The notes under the pieces are model-generated. The model had not been told where the DNA came from. It saw only the letters and a program-made list of their open reading frames with translations, and did no database searches. From positions 5,925,501 to 5,989,500 of the forward strand of contig NZ_JAUCEU010000007.1 in assembly GCF_030348765.1 (NCBI RefSeq): DNA of 64,000 nucleotides, read 5' to 3'. Origin of the DNA: Neobacillus sp. CF12 (lineage in GTDB: Bacteria; Bacillota; Bacilli; Bacillales; Cytobacillaceae). Shown here in pieces: positions 1 to 8,346 of the stretch; position 1 is the stretch's first letter; every line of letters starts with the position of its first letter. The translations under genes and the position numbers were made by a program.

Positions 1-2
1 GG

Positions 3-878
3 ATTTGGAGTGCTTCACTTCGATATTTTTTTATGGTACCTTTTCTGCTGCTTATTGTTTATGGGAGAAAAAATCTTAAGCCATTATTAGTAGAAATGAG
101 AAAAAATCCACGTGCTTGGTTAATGTGGAGTTTTGTCGGCTTTGGACTATTTTACGCTCCAATCTGCTTTTCCGCAGCCTATGCACCTGGATGGCTAATT
201 GCTTCAACCTGGCAAATTACCATTATTTCAGGCTCTTTATTAGCGCCACTTTTTTTCGAAAGTGTTATGACTCAAAAGGGTCCCATTCAGGTAAAAGGTA
301 GAATACCTTTAAAAGGCATGGCAATGTCGTCAATTATTTTGTTGGGAATTATTTTAATGCAGATAGAGCAAGCGGGTTCACTAACACCAATTGAGGTTTT
401 ATTAGGCGTGGTACCAGTTATTATTGCCTCATTTGCTTACCCTTTAGGGAATAGAAAGATGATGGATTTGTGTGGAGGAAGGCTAGATGTTTTTCAACGC
501 GTATTAGGAATGACATTAGCCAGTTTGCCGCTTTGGTTTGTTTTATCTATATATGGATTATTTACGGTGGGTCCACCTAGTATTGGACAATCGGTTCAAT
601 CAGGAATCATAGCTATTACTTCAGGTGTGATCGCTACCATTTTATTTTTTCAGGCGACAGATCTTGTTAGAGGAAATATGCAAAAACTTGGGAATGTAGA
701 AGCAACACAGTCAATGGAAGTTTTATTCGCTTTAATCGGAGAGCTGATCCTGTTGAAAGCAGCATTCCCGTCCGCACTATCTTGGACAGGGATGATACTC
801 GTAATGGCTGGAATGGTGCTTCACAGTTATGTTTCGCATAAAGGTGAAATTCTTGAAGGAAAAAAAGTGAGTGCCTAA
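3..878 (+). CDS. DMT/EmrE-type multidrug efflux transporter, 5' end missing
   Basis: The reading frame is open to the left edge of the window, so the true start lies upstream; the first internal ATG (33) sits inside a membrane segment and has no ribosome binding site. The protein is a chain of about nine hydrophobic helices with short loops and no soluble domain, like the drug/metabolite transporter superfamily (multidrug resistance efflux transporter family, PF13536-like). The start SLRYFFMVPFLLL is typical of the second helix of these carriers, so only about 30-40 residues are missing. Substrate unknown. Family call is by pattern, not by search. Confidence 0.7.
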   Translation: MWSASLRYFFMVPFLLLIVYGRKNLKPLLVEMRKNPRAWLMWSFVGFGLFYAPICFSAAYAPGWLIASTWQITIISGSLLAPLFFESVMTQKGPIQVKGRIPLKGMAMSSIILLGIILMQIEQAGSLTPIEVLLGVVPVIIASFAYPLGNRKMMDLCGGRLDVFQRVLGMTLASLPLWFVLSIYGLFTVGPPSIGQSVQSGIIAITSGVIATILFFQATDLVRGNMQKLGNVEATQSMEVLFALIGELILLKAAFPSALSWTGMILVMAGMVLHSYVSHKGEILEGKKVSA

Positions 879-920
879 ACACTCCAAGCCTAATCAGTTA
901 CTTGATTAGGCTTGGAGGTA

Positions 921-1781
921 TTAACTCGTAAGATAGGGTGTGAGTTTATCGATTGTCTCTTGGACCAGTTTTGCATTTTTCTCATACATAGCTTTTGATT
1001 TTTCGTCCTTTGTCCCTAGAGAGAATATTTCTAAATCAGCCTGTGTTTTTTTTAATGTTGCTAATAATAGAGGTCGCTGATTGGGAGTAGGGGTTTGCAT
1101 TTTGTCATCATAGATATCAACGGTTAATTCTCCGTATGAGTCTACTTGACCAATAAATACATTGTCGAGAGTCAGATCCAGTTTAGCTAATTCTATATGG
1201 AGCCATCCTCTACTTTTTCCAGCAGACCTTAATGCCTCATCAACAATTTGTCCATCCATTATTACTGTTTGTGGTTCTTTTTCATTTGCTACCTTCATTT
1301 GAAGGTCTTTAGGTGTTAATGGACGATATTCTTTTTTCAAAAGAGCACTTAGTGTACCTCTCGGCTCGAGCACGGCGAATTCAACATCGGCAACACGATA
1401 AATATCTTTCTGACGGAGTAGAGCGGATAATTCATCAATTGTGTATTTTTCTTTCTTTAAATTTTCCTCTAATACCTTACCATCTTTAATCAGGACAGTC
1501 CCTCTTCCATCAGCAAGGTTCCGAACCGTTTTGCTTTTTAAAGCTAAATAATCCACTAATAATGTAATTAAACTAAAAATAACAATTGCTAGTAGTCCTT
1601 GAATGATGCTACTTTCAAGACCAGTGATCACTTCTCCGGCAATACTGCCAATTGTAATACCAGAAATATATTCAAAAAAAGAAAGCTCTGAGATTTGTTT
1701 TTTACCAAGTATTTTTGTCATGAAGAATAAAGCAGCTAAGAAAATAAAGGAACGGATGACAGTGTCAATCCAATCAGGCAT
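921..1781 (-). CDS. 2Duf-type spore membrane protein (DUF421 plus C-terminal DUF1657)
   Basis: Two to three N-terminal membrane helices (about residues 8-85) precede a soluble DUF421 (YetF) domain containing the TVLIKDGKVLEENL and TVIMDGQIV motifs (about 90-230). The last 50 residues (LKKTQADLEIFSLGT...DKLTPYL) closely match the two small DUF1657 proteins encoded just upstream, so this is a DUF421-DUF1657 fusion. Such 2Duf proteins are known from the spoVA2mob operon of heat-resistant Bacillus spores, where they sit in the inner spore membrane and raise wet-heat resistance. Start at 1781 is chosen because GAGGTG lies 7 bases upstream; an ATG at 1787 is too close. Third gene of a minus-strand operon. 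Spore function is inferred. Confidence 0.8.
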   Translation of the reverse strand: MPDWIDTVIRSFIFLAALFFMTKILGKKQISELSFFEYISGITIGSIAGEVITGLESSIIQGLLAIVIFSLITLLVDYLALKSKTVRNLADGRGTVLIKDGKVLEENLKKEKYTIDELSALLRQKDIYRVADVEFAVLEPRGTLSALLKKEYRPLTPKDLQMKVANEKEPQTVIMDGQIVDEALRSAGKSRGWLHIELAKLDLTLDNVFIGQVDSYGELTVDIYDDKMQTPTPNQRPLLLATLKKTQADLEIFSLGTKDEKSKAMYEKNAKLVQETIDKLTPYLTS

Positions 1782-1803
1782 ACTCATTCACCTCGGTATT
1801 CTA

Positions 1804-2007
1804 TTAACTTTTATACTGTGGTTCAAGTCTTTCAAGTTCCAAAACACGTGTCTGTAAATCTTTTTTTACGGAAGAAATTGTTAACATCGATTCATGGAAT
1901 ATTTCTTTAGTATCTGGGTCTAAGGAATTTAATGCAAGGGAAGATAATTGGGCTTCAATTCCTTTTATTGTCGCTAGGCTTTGTTTAACGCTTGAAGCAA
2001 TGGTCAT
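1804..2007 (-). CDS. DUF1657 small protein
   Basis: A 67-residue, mostly helical protein (MTIASSVKQSLATIKG start) with the DUF1657 pattern: an amphipathic helix, a LDP.TKEIF turn, then a second helix ending in LERLEPQY. The start at 2007 is preferred over 2013 because AAGGA lies 9 bases upstream. Members are found in Firmicute spore operons with DUF421 and SpoVA proteins; the biochemical role is unknown. It lies 22 bases upstream of the 2Duf gene and downstream of a second DUF1657 gene, so the three probably form one operon. Confidence 0.8.
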   Translation of the reverse strand: MTIASSVKQSLATIKGIEAQLSSLALNSLDPDTKEIFHESMLTISSVKKDLQTRVLELERLEPQYKS

Positions 2008-2066
2008 AATCATTCTTCCTTTCTAAGCATAACAAATGGGTTGGCAAGGAGCCAACCCTATTCTTT

Positions 2067-2270
2067 TTATTGGTTATACTGAGGCTCTTCAGACAAGATT
2101 TCTTGAAGTCGTGGTTCAAGACTATCTAGGACAGATTGAGTTTGTTGTGCTGCATCTTGATAGAGTTTTTTTGCGTTTTGATTGTCCGTTGCGAGGGCAA
2201 AGGTTTCAAAACTTGCTTGAGCACTTTTTAATCCTGCTAATGCCTGTTTTACTTGTGTTCCAACTGTCAT
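2067..2270 (-). CDS. DUF1657 small protein, first gene of operon
   Basis: A 67-residue helical protein starting MTVGTQVKQALAGLKSAQ and ending PQYNQ. It shares the DUF1657 layout with its neighbour (A.LK..QA..E.F.L.T, then Y..A...Q..LD.L.P.L). Start at 2270 has AAGGAA at good spacing; the longer frame to 2297 would start inside the ribosome binding site. It is the promoter-proximal gene of the DUF1657-DUF1657-2Duf operon. A possible forespore sigma-factor promoter lies just upstream. Confidence 0.8.
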   Translation of the reverse strand: MTVGTQVKQALAGLKSAQASFETFALATDNQNAKKLYQDAAQQTQSVLDSLEPRLQEILSEEPQYNQ

Positions 2271-2315
2271 TGGTGTAATTCCTTCTTTCTGGTTCAAAGT
2301 GTATTTAACATAAAC

Positions 2316-2344
2316 TATTATGTGGAGTTATAGAAAAATTATGT
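2316..2344 (-). promoter_or_regulatory. Possible sigma-G/F type promoter of the DUF1657 operon
   Basis: Read on the minus strand, ACATAA (2344-2339) and CATAATA (2322-2316) are separated by 16 bases. This resembles the forespore consensus (GHATR, then CATWHTA). It fits the spore-type genes downstream, but one -35 base is off and the match could be chance in AT-rich DNA. Confidence 0.4.
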
Positions 2345-2360
2345 GAAACATTCGGTCATG

Positions 2361-3614
2361 TTAGTAAATAAGACTTTCCATGACTATAGGATGTAAAGCA
2401 TGAGTTTTATCTAAAAAGATAAATCCATCGTACCGACTGCTCATGATGGATGGAACATAGTTTCCATATTGCTCGTATTCAGGTCGATACACAACACCGA
2501 TAGCGCGATGTCCGATTGTTTTACTGAATTCTTCCCGATTTTCATCATTAAATAAAAGGTATTGGTTAAATGCGCCGGCTTTATGCATTAGGTTTTCCCA
2601 ACTCCCAACTTGCGCAGAGGGAACTTTTGTAACGCGAAAATCTACTCCCCATTCCGTTGATGCGATAACCGTACCACTGTTTGTTCCAAAACCAACAATG
2701 TAAACATCCTCGGGAAAGTTCTGTTCCCTTATCAGTTGACCAACATTTACCATTCCTGCATCTTTCATATCGGTAGCCCGAGCATCACCAACATGAGTAT
2801 TATGTTCCCAGATGATAACCTTTGCATCGTCACCATAAAACTTCATTACTGCATTCAAAGCTTCAACCATGTGTATGTCTCTCACATTCCAAGATTTTGA
2901 ATCACTTGTTACCATTGTACGATAGTATTCTTCCGCATTAACAGTAACCAGTGCATTGACCTCCATGTTTAAGCTGCTTTCTTCATCATCATCATATTTC
3001 CACTTATTCTTTTGTATAGTTGTGAGGAGTGAAAGTGCTTCTTTCATGCAATCCTCTGATAAATAACCTGCGGAAACCGCATAGGATTCATTATTCCGGT
3101 TGAATGGCTCAAAACAGTTGAACGCATTTCTAGCCTGTTTAAGTCCTGTGTTACCGGTGCGTTCTAAGTATTTTATGATTTCGTCCATACTTTCCCACAG
3201 ACTATAGACATCTAATCCGTAAAATCCAACTTTGTTTTTTCGTTTTGTTTGTTGATTAAAATCTTTTAACCACTGAACCAATTCAATTATTTCTTGATTT
3301 GCCCACATCCACGTTGGCCAACGATTAAAGCTTTCAAGAGCCTCTCGAACATCGCTAGGTGGTGAACCGATGTTTTTTATATAACGATTTATGCTTTGGC
3401 AAGATGGCCAGTCTCCTTCAACCGCAATAACAGAAAAACCTTTTTCTTTGATTAACCGTTTAGAAAGTTCTGCGCGGATTGTATAATATTCAGATGTTCC
3501 ATGGGATGATTCGCCCAAGAGGACATACTTTGCATCACCGATATCTTCCATTAAGGGATCCAGGTCATCAATGGAATCAAAGGGTCTAGCATAATTTTTT
3601 ATGGATTGTAACAT
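2361..3614 (-). CDS. Erythromycin esterase family protein
   Basis: A 417-residue soluble protein matching the erythromycin-esterase superfamily (PF05139). Near the N terminus is LLGESSHGTSEYY, containing the conserved GE..HG..E motif; later come VEGDWPSC, FYGLDVYSLW and IIWEHNTHVGDAR, all hallmarks of Ere/succinoglycan-biosynthesis-type hydrolases with catalytic Glu and His residues. True Ere enzymes open the macrolide lactone, but most chromosomal Bacillus homologues have no proven substrate, so resistance should not be assumed. Start at 3614 is chosen because GGAGGG lies about 10 bases upstream; the frame to 3632 would begin at that site. Single-gene unit. Confidence 0.85.
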   Translation of the reverse strand: MLQSIKNYARPFDSIDDLDPLMEDIGDAKYVLLGESSHGTSEYYTIRAELSKRLIKEKGFSVIAVEGDWPSCQSINRYIKNIGSPPSDVREALESFNRWPTWMWANQEIIELVQWLKDFNQQTKRKNKVGFYGLDVYSLWESMDEIIKYLERTGNTGLKQARNAFNCFEPFNRNNESYAVSAGYLSEDCMKEALSLLTTIQKNKWKYDDDEESSLNMEVNALVTVNAEEYYRTMVTSDSKSWNVRDIHMVEALNAVMKFYGDDAKVIIWEHNTHVGDARATDMKDAGMVNVGQLIREQNFPEDVYIVGFGTNSGTVIASTEWGVDFRVTKVPSAQVGSWENLMHKAGAFNQYLLFNDENREEFSKTIGHRAIGVVYRPEYEQYGNYVPSIMSSRYDGFIFLDKTHALHPIVMESLIY

Positions 3615-3659
3615 TAGCAAACATCCCTCCAATACATAGTCATACAGCTAATCTTCCCT

Positions 3660-4734
3660 AAAGAACAAAAAACTCCCGAAAAAATTTATGACGCTTCGAA
3701 AAACTATTAGAGATACCTATATTTTTAATAGTCTAGTAATTTCGAAAAGTTCATCAATTTGTCACAACGACATGTTTTATGGAGAGTTTCTGGTGATATA
3801 CTATAAGTGTAAAAGATAAATAAAAAGTTAACTTCTTAGGAGACTCAACCATCCGTGTTCGTTCCGATTGTGAACGAGTAGTAAAGGTTTCCCTTTGCAT
3901 ATGTTTGGTAGGTGGAGCGATGTAAATTGAATTGGAAAGGCACAAGTAATACGAAACTTCCTTTTTAGTGAAGAGGTAATCATCTATTCAAATGAATGTA
4001 TAAAAGTTATTGTGATTTGGGAGTAAAGAATTGTTTATCTACCTATGTGAAAAGTACTTAGGTAAATATCTCAAACCAAAAATGATCTTTCTTAAAATTA
4101 TTATGGAAGCTTCCATTTGTGAAGAAACCTAAAGTAATGAAGAAAAGAAAGAAACAACAAACAATAACAAAAACAAATAGAAGCAGTAACCTATTTGGAC
4201 TTAAATTTGAATCAGGTGCTCACCTAAAAAGGTAAGGAGTAGCAATTAGGTAATAGATATGGTAAATGAAGTATCTTTATCGATATCATTATCTAAACAC
4301 CTTCAACCAATACAAATCATACATTGCCAAGAAACTCATCCAAATAAAAGGATAATGAGTCATCGGTAATACCGGTAAATTTGTTTCTTTAAAGGAATTT
4401 GAATTCCATTAAATCCCATGTGAATTAATTCCTTCAACGGAACAACACACATCGGCTAAATCTTGGACTTTCCATTAGATCAGTAAAATGACTTTAAGGG
4501 AAAAGTGAAGAGACATTTTGGCTGATGTCATGGTTGGGTCCCCTAAGTGGTTAATATTCCCAAGAAGCTGTCTCGTATAGAGGCGGCTTCTTTTATTTGA
4601 TTTTATGCAATCTGTAAATTGGGCGGAAATATCCAGCCAGATCAAAAAAATGGGAAATAAAGTGCATAATATTCAAAAAACTATCAATTTACTGATATAA
4701 TGGAAGTACAATTCTATACGAAAGGGGCAAGATA
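3660..4734 (+). ncRNA. Gene-free region with many hairpins; candidate long structured RNA
   Basis: No credible coding frame is found on either strand over about 1 kb. The plus strand holds a series of stem-loops: TCGTTC/GAACGA (near 3861-3878), AAAGG/CCTTT (about 3882-3895), a nested pair TTTGGGAG..CTCAAA enclosing ACCTA..TAGGT (about 4015-4075), TGGAAGCTTCCA (about 4104), AGGTG/CACCT (about 4216), ACTCATCC/GG..ATGAGT (about 4333-4360) and GGAATT/GAATTCC (about 4394-4409). The series ends at the strong plus-strand terminator at 4562-4597. This layout suggests a noncoding transcript, but no known RNA family was recognised and the promoter is not clear. Confidence 0.35.
4562..4597 (+). terminator. 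Strong intrinsic terminator with no gene upstream
   Basis: A 13-base-pair stem (AAGAAGCTGTCTC / GAGGCGGCTTCTT, counting G-U pairs) with a GTATA loop is followed by TTATTT. The T-rich tail is on the plus strand, so it ends a rightward transcript, yet no plus-strand gene precedes it. Confidence 0.75.
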
Positions 4735-5652
4735 ATGTCAGGAATCCCAGATATTAGTCTTAATGAGCAACAGAAAGTAATTATGGAGAAAGTTCAACAC
4801 AGAGGATTACCTACCAGGAAGATAATTCAAAGAATTATGCTTATTACTCTCGGGGCTGCCTTAATGGCCGTAGGGTTGGAAATTTTCCTTGTGCCAAATC
4901 ATGTTATTGATGGAGGCATAGTAGGAATATCGATTATGCTTTCTTATTTGACTGGTTGGAAACTAGGTCTTTTTATTTTTATTCTGAATATTCCTTTTTT
5001 CTTTATCGGTTATAAACAAATTGGAAAAACCTTCGCACTATCCACTCTTTATGGCATTATTATTCTTTCCATTGGCACTACATTACTTCATCCAGTACCA
5101 GCCTTTACCCAAGATATTTTACTTGCAACCGTTTTTGGGGGAATCGTCCTCGGGATCGGGGTAGGGTTGGTAATCCGTTACGGTGGATCCTTGGATGGTA
5201 CCGAAATTCTTGCCATTTTATTTAATAAGAAGCTTCCATTTTCTGTTGGGGAAATTATCATGTTTTTTAATTTATTCATTCTTGGAAGCGCTGGCTTTGT
5301 CTTCTCATGGGATCGTGCCATGTATTCTTTAATTGCCTATTTTGTTGCCTATAAAACAATTGATATTACCATCACAGGTCTAGATGAATCCAAATCGGTT
5401 TGGATCATTAGTGACAATTCAAAAGAAATTGGCGAAGCCATTATGAATCGATTAGGTCGTGGAGTTACTTATATACATGGAGAGGGTGCATACTCTGGGG
5501 ATGACAAAAAAGTAATTTTCTGCGTGATTAACCGACTTGAAGAAGCGAAGTTGAAGGAAATTGTTACTGAAAGTGATGAGAATGCATTCCTTGCCGTTGC
5601 GGATATAGCTGAAGTTCGCGGAGGAAGGTTTAAGAAAAGAGATATCCACTAA
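4735..5652 (+). CDS. YitT family membrane protein (DUF161 plus DUF2179)
   Basis: A 305-residue protein with a short cytosolic N terminus, about five membrane helices (residues 35-195) and a C-terminal soluble DUF2179 domain (about 222-295). The repeated motif NHVIDGGIVGISIMLS and the GGSLDGTEILAIL loop are diagnostic of the YitT/YpjC family. The molecular function of the family is not established. GGGGC lies 9 bases before ATG 4735. It is a single gene closed by a terminator. A second, broken yitT homologue lies at 26895-27470. Confidence 0.9.
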   Translation: MSGIPDISLNEQQKVIMEKVQHRGLPTRKIIQRIMLITLGAALMAVGLEIFLVPNHVIDGGIVGISIMLSYLTGWKLGLFIFILNIPFFFIGYKQIGKTFALSTLYGIIILSIGTTLLHPVPAFTQDILLATVFGGIVLGIGVGLVIRYGGSLDGTEILAILFNKKLPFSVGEIIMFFNLFILGSAGFVFSWDRAMYSLIAYFVAYKTIDITITGLDESKSVWIISDNSKEIGEAIMNRLGRGVTYIHGEGAYSGDDKKVIFCVINRLEEAKLKEIVTESDENAFLAVADIAEVRGGRFKKRDIH

Positions 5653-5657
5653 TAAAT

Positions 5658-5680
5658 CTGCCGTAATGGCAGTTTTTTTT
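5658..5680 (+). terminator. Intrinsic terminator
   Basis: CTGCC/GGCAG stem with GTAAT loop followed by eight T residues, just after the YitT gene. Confidence 0.85.
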
Positions 5681-5752
5681 GTATCTTTTTCGATATTAAA
5701 GTGATATCATAATAGTATCAAATTAATTTCATTATTAAAGGGAGTGATTACT

Positions 5753-6619
5753 TTGAAAGAAAAGGAAATGTTTAAGTTCAACGGTTTTGTTGGTGTTTTA
5801 CTCTTCCTTTTGTTCGGTGTAATAACAGTATTTTGTTTTAGGCAATTTGTTTTAAGTGAAAACATGATTATGTTGTTTACTTTTGTAGTAACGTTAATTG
5901 TAACAGTACTTCTACTTTCTGCATTTACGATAATTCAACCAAATCAAGCAAAGGTATTTACGCTTTTTGGAACCTATCTAGGAGTTATAAAGCAGGAAGG
6001 TTTCTGGTTGTCGGTTCCGTTAACAGTCAGAAGAAATGTTTCATTACGTGTAATCAATTTCAATAGTGATAAATTAAAAGTAAATGATCTAGAAGGTAAT
6101 CCTATAGAAATTGCAGCCGTAGTTGTTTATAAGGTATTCGATTCAGCCAAGGCAGTATTTGATGTTGAAGATTATAAAGAATTTGTTCATACACAAAGTG
6201 AAACGGGGCTGCGCCATATTGCTAGTCAGTATCCCTATGATAATTTTAATAATGATTATGAAATCTCTTTACGACAACATTCAGATGAAGTAGCAGAGGA
6301 ATTAACAAAGGACCTTCAACACAGACTAGAGCTTGCAGGTGTGGAAATAATTGAAGCTAGAATCATGCATTTAGCTTATTCCAGTGAAATCGCACATGCA
6401 ATGCTGCAAAGACAACAGGCTAAGGCGGTATTAGCTTCTAGAAAAGTGATTGTTGAGGGTGCGGTTTCAATGGTTAAATCTGCAATTGATCAATTGAGTA
6501 ATGAAGGGATTGTAGAGCTTGATGAAGAAAAGAAAGCACAAATGGTAAATAATTTAATGGTAGCATTAGTTTCCGAAAAAGGAAGCCAGCCTATAATCAA
6601 TACAGGAAGTATCTATTAA
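5753..6619 (+). CDS. SPFH (band 7) domain membrane protein
   Basis: Two hydrophobic helices (about residues 8-65) are followed by [19 protein letters not shown], the classic entry to an SPFH/prohibitin domain, then a long helical region ([28 protein letters not shown]). Proteins of this type oligomerise on membranes and help organise lipid domains; this bacterial subfamily has no defined role. TTG at 5753 is chosen as start because AAAGGGAG lies 9 bases upstream; the GTG at 5744 is inside that site. A ribbon-helix-helix gene follows 12 bases after the stop, a pairing that suggests an operon. Confidence 0.85.
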   Translation: MKEKEMFKFNGFVGVLLFLLFGVITVFCFRQFVLSENMIMLFTFVVTLIVTVLLLSAFTIIQPNQAKVFTLFGTYLGVIKQEGFWLSVPLTVRRNVSLRVINFNSDKLKVNDLEGNPIEIAAVVVYKVFDSAKAVFDVEDYKEFVHTQSETGLRHIASQYPYDNFNNDYEISLRQHSDEVAEELTKDLQHRLELAGVEIIEARIMHLAYSSEIAHAMLQRQQAKAVLASRKVIVEGAVSMVKSAIDQLSNEGIVELDEEKKAQMVNNLMVALVSEKGSQPIINTGSIY

Positions 6620-6631
6620 GGTTGTGACAAA

Positions 6632-6811
6632 GTGGCTGAAAAAAAAAGATTTTTACTTCGTATTGATCAAGAGATCTATGATGCACTTGAAAAATGGGCA
6701 GAAGATGAATTCAGAAGTGTAAATGCTCAAATTGAACTGATTGTTAAAAAGAGTTTAAAGGATTCAGGCAGATTAAAAAAAAGTAGGGGCAAGGGCAATA
6801 AAGAGGAATAA
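6632..6811 (+). CDS. Small Arc/ribbon-helix-helix type protein
   Basis: A 59-residue protein with GTG start: MAEKKRFLLRIDQEIYDALE, then KWAEDEFRSVNAQIELIVKK and a basic tail. The pattern (short beta strand RFLLRI, two helices, S.NAQIE) is that of Arc/MetJ-type ribbon-helix-helix DNA-binding proteins. It starts 12 bases after the SPFH gene, so the two are likely co-transcribed. The ribosome binding site is weak (AAGG). Its DNA target is unknown. Confidence 0.7.
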   Translation: MAEKKRFLLRIDQEIYDALEKWAEDEFRSVNAQIELIVKKSLKDSGRLKKSRGKGNKEE

Positions 6812-6975
6812 TGTATCGTAATATTTGATGCTTTTGCCAGTAGAGATGAACTTTCTAGAAATTACTGCAATTTATGTCGTTTAATGAAGAATTTACTCAC
6901 TTGAACCTCAATTTTTGTCGGTGTATGCGCTTACCTAGGAAATATTTCATAAAGAATAAATATATTTCCCGAAGA

Positions 6976-7010
6976 AGGAATGTTAGTTTAGTACTAACAT
7001 TCCTCTTTAA
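6976..7010 (+). terminator. Intrinsic terminator between convergent genes
   Basis: AGGAATGTTAGT/ACTAACATTCCT, a 12-base-pair perfect stem with a five-base loop, followed by CTTTAA. It lies between the RHH gene and the minus-strand csgA and may serve both. Confidence 0.7.
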
Positions 7011-7022
7011 TGCAAGAATACT

Positions 7023-7274
7023 TTAAAAGAGGAGCTCAAATACTTCATTGAGTTCATGCGCCCTTTTCTCATCCCGCTCTTCCTTGGCATAGTTAATTTC
7101 ATTAGGCAGCATCCTGTTTAAAAAGTCAATTTCCTTTTGATTTAATTGCCTTACAAAATCTCCTTCAGATGTAAAATTACCTTCTGATAGTTTACGATAT
7201 AATTGCCTGCCCTCTGAATGTTGGTCACTATAATTTGATAAGATTTCTCTTAAGTATCCCAATGTTTTGTCCAT
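7023..7274 (-). CDS. csgA: CsgA-like sigma-G-dependent spore protein
   Basis: An 83-residue acidic, helical protein beginning MDKTLGYLREILSNY and ending RAHELNEVFELLF. The conserved ends and the central FLNRMLPNEINYAKEERDEKR match the CsgA family of sporulation proteins, made in the forespore under sigma-G in B. subtilis; function unknown. Start 7274 is chosen by alignment of MD.TLGYLRE; upstream in-frame ATGs at 7286 and 7304 are possible, and a ribosome site AAAGGA lies 11 bases before 7274. A sigma-G-like promoter precedes it. Confidence 0.75.
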   Translation of the reverse strand: MDKTLGYLREILSNYSDQHSEGRQLYRKLSEGNFTSEGDFVRQLNQKEIDFLNRMLPNEINYAKEERDEKRAHELNEVFELLF

Positions 7275-7319
7275 TTCCTCAACCATCCTTTCCTTTTTTA
7301 TCATTTGACGAAATGATTT

Positions 7320-7347
7320 TTATATACCTTGTTCATTATTAAGATTC
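7320..7347 (-). promoter_or_regulatory. Possible sigma-G promoter of csgA
   Basis: Minus-strand GAATC (7347-7343) and TATATAA (7326-7320) are 16 bases apart, resembling the GHATR/CATWHTA forespore pattern. The first -10 base differs from consensus. Confidence 0.4.
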
Positions 7348-7425
7348 GCTTTTTGAAAATTGGTGCAGAATATAGAAGAAGCGATATTTGGTTAGAAGGT
7401 TTGGTTACAAAAAGGGGGGATCTGC

Positions 7426-7917
7426 TTGATTAACCGTTTGGTTAGAGCAGTACCAAATTTATTTACCATTGGGAATTTATTATCTGGAGTCTTTTCCATT
7501 ACCTTTAATATGAATGGATATTTACAAATGTCGGCTTTGTTTATTTTCTTATCGGCAATTTTTGACTTTTTTGATGGGCGACTGGCCAGAAGATTGAAAG
7601 TGAACAGTGAATTTGGTGTCGAACTTGATTCATTAGCAGACATTGTTAGCCTTGGTGTTGCACCAGCACTTCTTTTTTACTCTTTGGAACCGCCATCAAT
7701 TGTCACAACTATAGCCTTTATGCTGTTCCCTACTATGGGCGCATTACGGTTAGCGAAATTCAATGTAAAACCAACAAGGGGTTACTTTATGGGCCTTCCG
7801 ATAACAGCTGCGGGTCTATTAATGGCGTTAATGGGAGTATTCTTGTATAGTAATGCTTTCATTACCATTATCCTTTCCATATTTATGGTTAGCCCCGTTA
7901 GAATAAAGAAGTTATAA
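7426..7917 (+). CDS. pssA: CDP-diacylglycerol-serine O-phosphatidyltransferase
   Basis: This enzyme joins serine to CDP-diacylglycerol to make phosphatidylserine, the precursor of phosphatidylethanolamine, in the membrane. The CDP-alcohol phosphotransferase signature DG..AR........G...D...D is complete in FDGRLARRLKVNSEFGVELD and the following SLAD (about residues 47-69). Multiple membrane helices follow and the C terminus VSPVRIKKL is typical of Bacillus PssA. TTG start with a GGGGGG-type site. At 163 residues it is slightly shorter than B. subtilis PssA but looks complete. The usual partner psd is not adjacent. Confidence 0.9.
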   Translation: MINRLVRAVPNLFTIGNLLSGVFSITFNMNGYLQMSALFIFLSAIFDFFDGRLARRLKVNSEFGVELDSLADIVSLGVAPALLFYSLEPPSIVTTIAFMLFPTMGALRLAKFNVKPTRGYFMGLPITAAGLLMALMGVFLYSNAFITIILSIFMVSPVRIKKL

Positions 7918-8046
7918 AAACAGTACTGTAAACAAATAACATTTCGCCTGTTGTTTCCCAAACATAATCTCATCTTAAATGCAAAGATTAAGCTAATGGA
8001 AGGGGTGTTTTCCTTTCCATTCATGTTAGACGAAGGAGTGCTTTGG

Positions 8047-8316
8047 ATGATAAATATGATGAAGCCGTTTTTCAATATGTTTGGTAAGAGACGAAAGAGT
8101 AGAGGGGCTATGTGGGCATCTCTACTTGGGGTCGGAATTAGTGCCGCCGTTTATGGTCTTACAAGGGGAAAACGAAAGAATATTACACAGCCTTTTCAAG
8201 AAGTGGTCCAAAGCTTTACACCCAAAAATAATATGAATTTCAATAACACTGCACTTGCTGAGTTCTCAGAAGAGTTATTAGCAAGTGCATTGAGAAATGA
8301 CCATAATAATCGTTAA
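8047..8316 (+). CDS. Small hypothetical membrane-associated protein (DUF3918-like)
   Basis: An 89-residue protein with a basic N-terminal stretch (GKRRKSRG), one hydrophobic helix (MWASLLGVGISAAVYGL) and a polar tail. The Gly-rich helix resembles the DUF3918/YrzQ family, though that assignment is tentative. Start 8047 follows GAAGGAG by 8 bases; the longer frame to 7951 lacks such a site. A bidirectional terminator separates it from the convergent vanW-type gene. Function unknown. Confidence 0.6.
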   Translation: MINMMKPFFNMFGKRRKSRGAMWASLLGVGISAAVYGLTRGKRKNITQPFQEVVQSFTPKNNMNFNNTALAEFSEELLASALRNDHNNR

Positions 8317-8346
8317 AAAAAAGTCCGCATTTTGCGGACTTTTTTT
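8317..8346. terminator. Bidirectional intrinsic terminator
   Basis: AAGTCCGCA/TGCGGACTT stem with three-base loop, A-run on one side and T-run on the other, between convergent genes. Confidence 0.9.

Noticed and set aside
2361..3614. Macrolide resistance gene
   Set aside because: Family membership is clear but most chromosomal homologues lack proven macrolide esterase activity.
3754..3945. 63-residue minus-strand frame in the gene-free region
   Set aside because: No ribosome site, low-complexity composition and no family resemblance; it overlaps the hairpin series.
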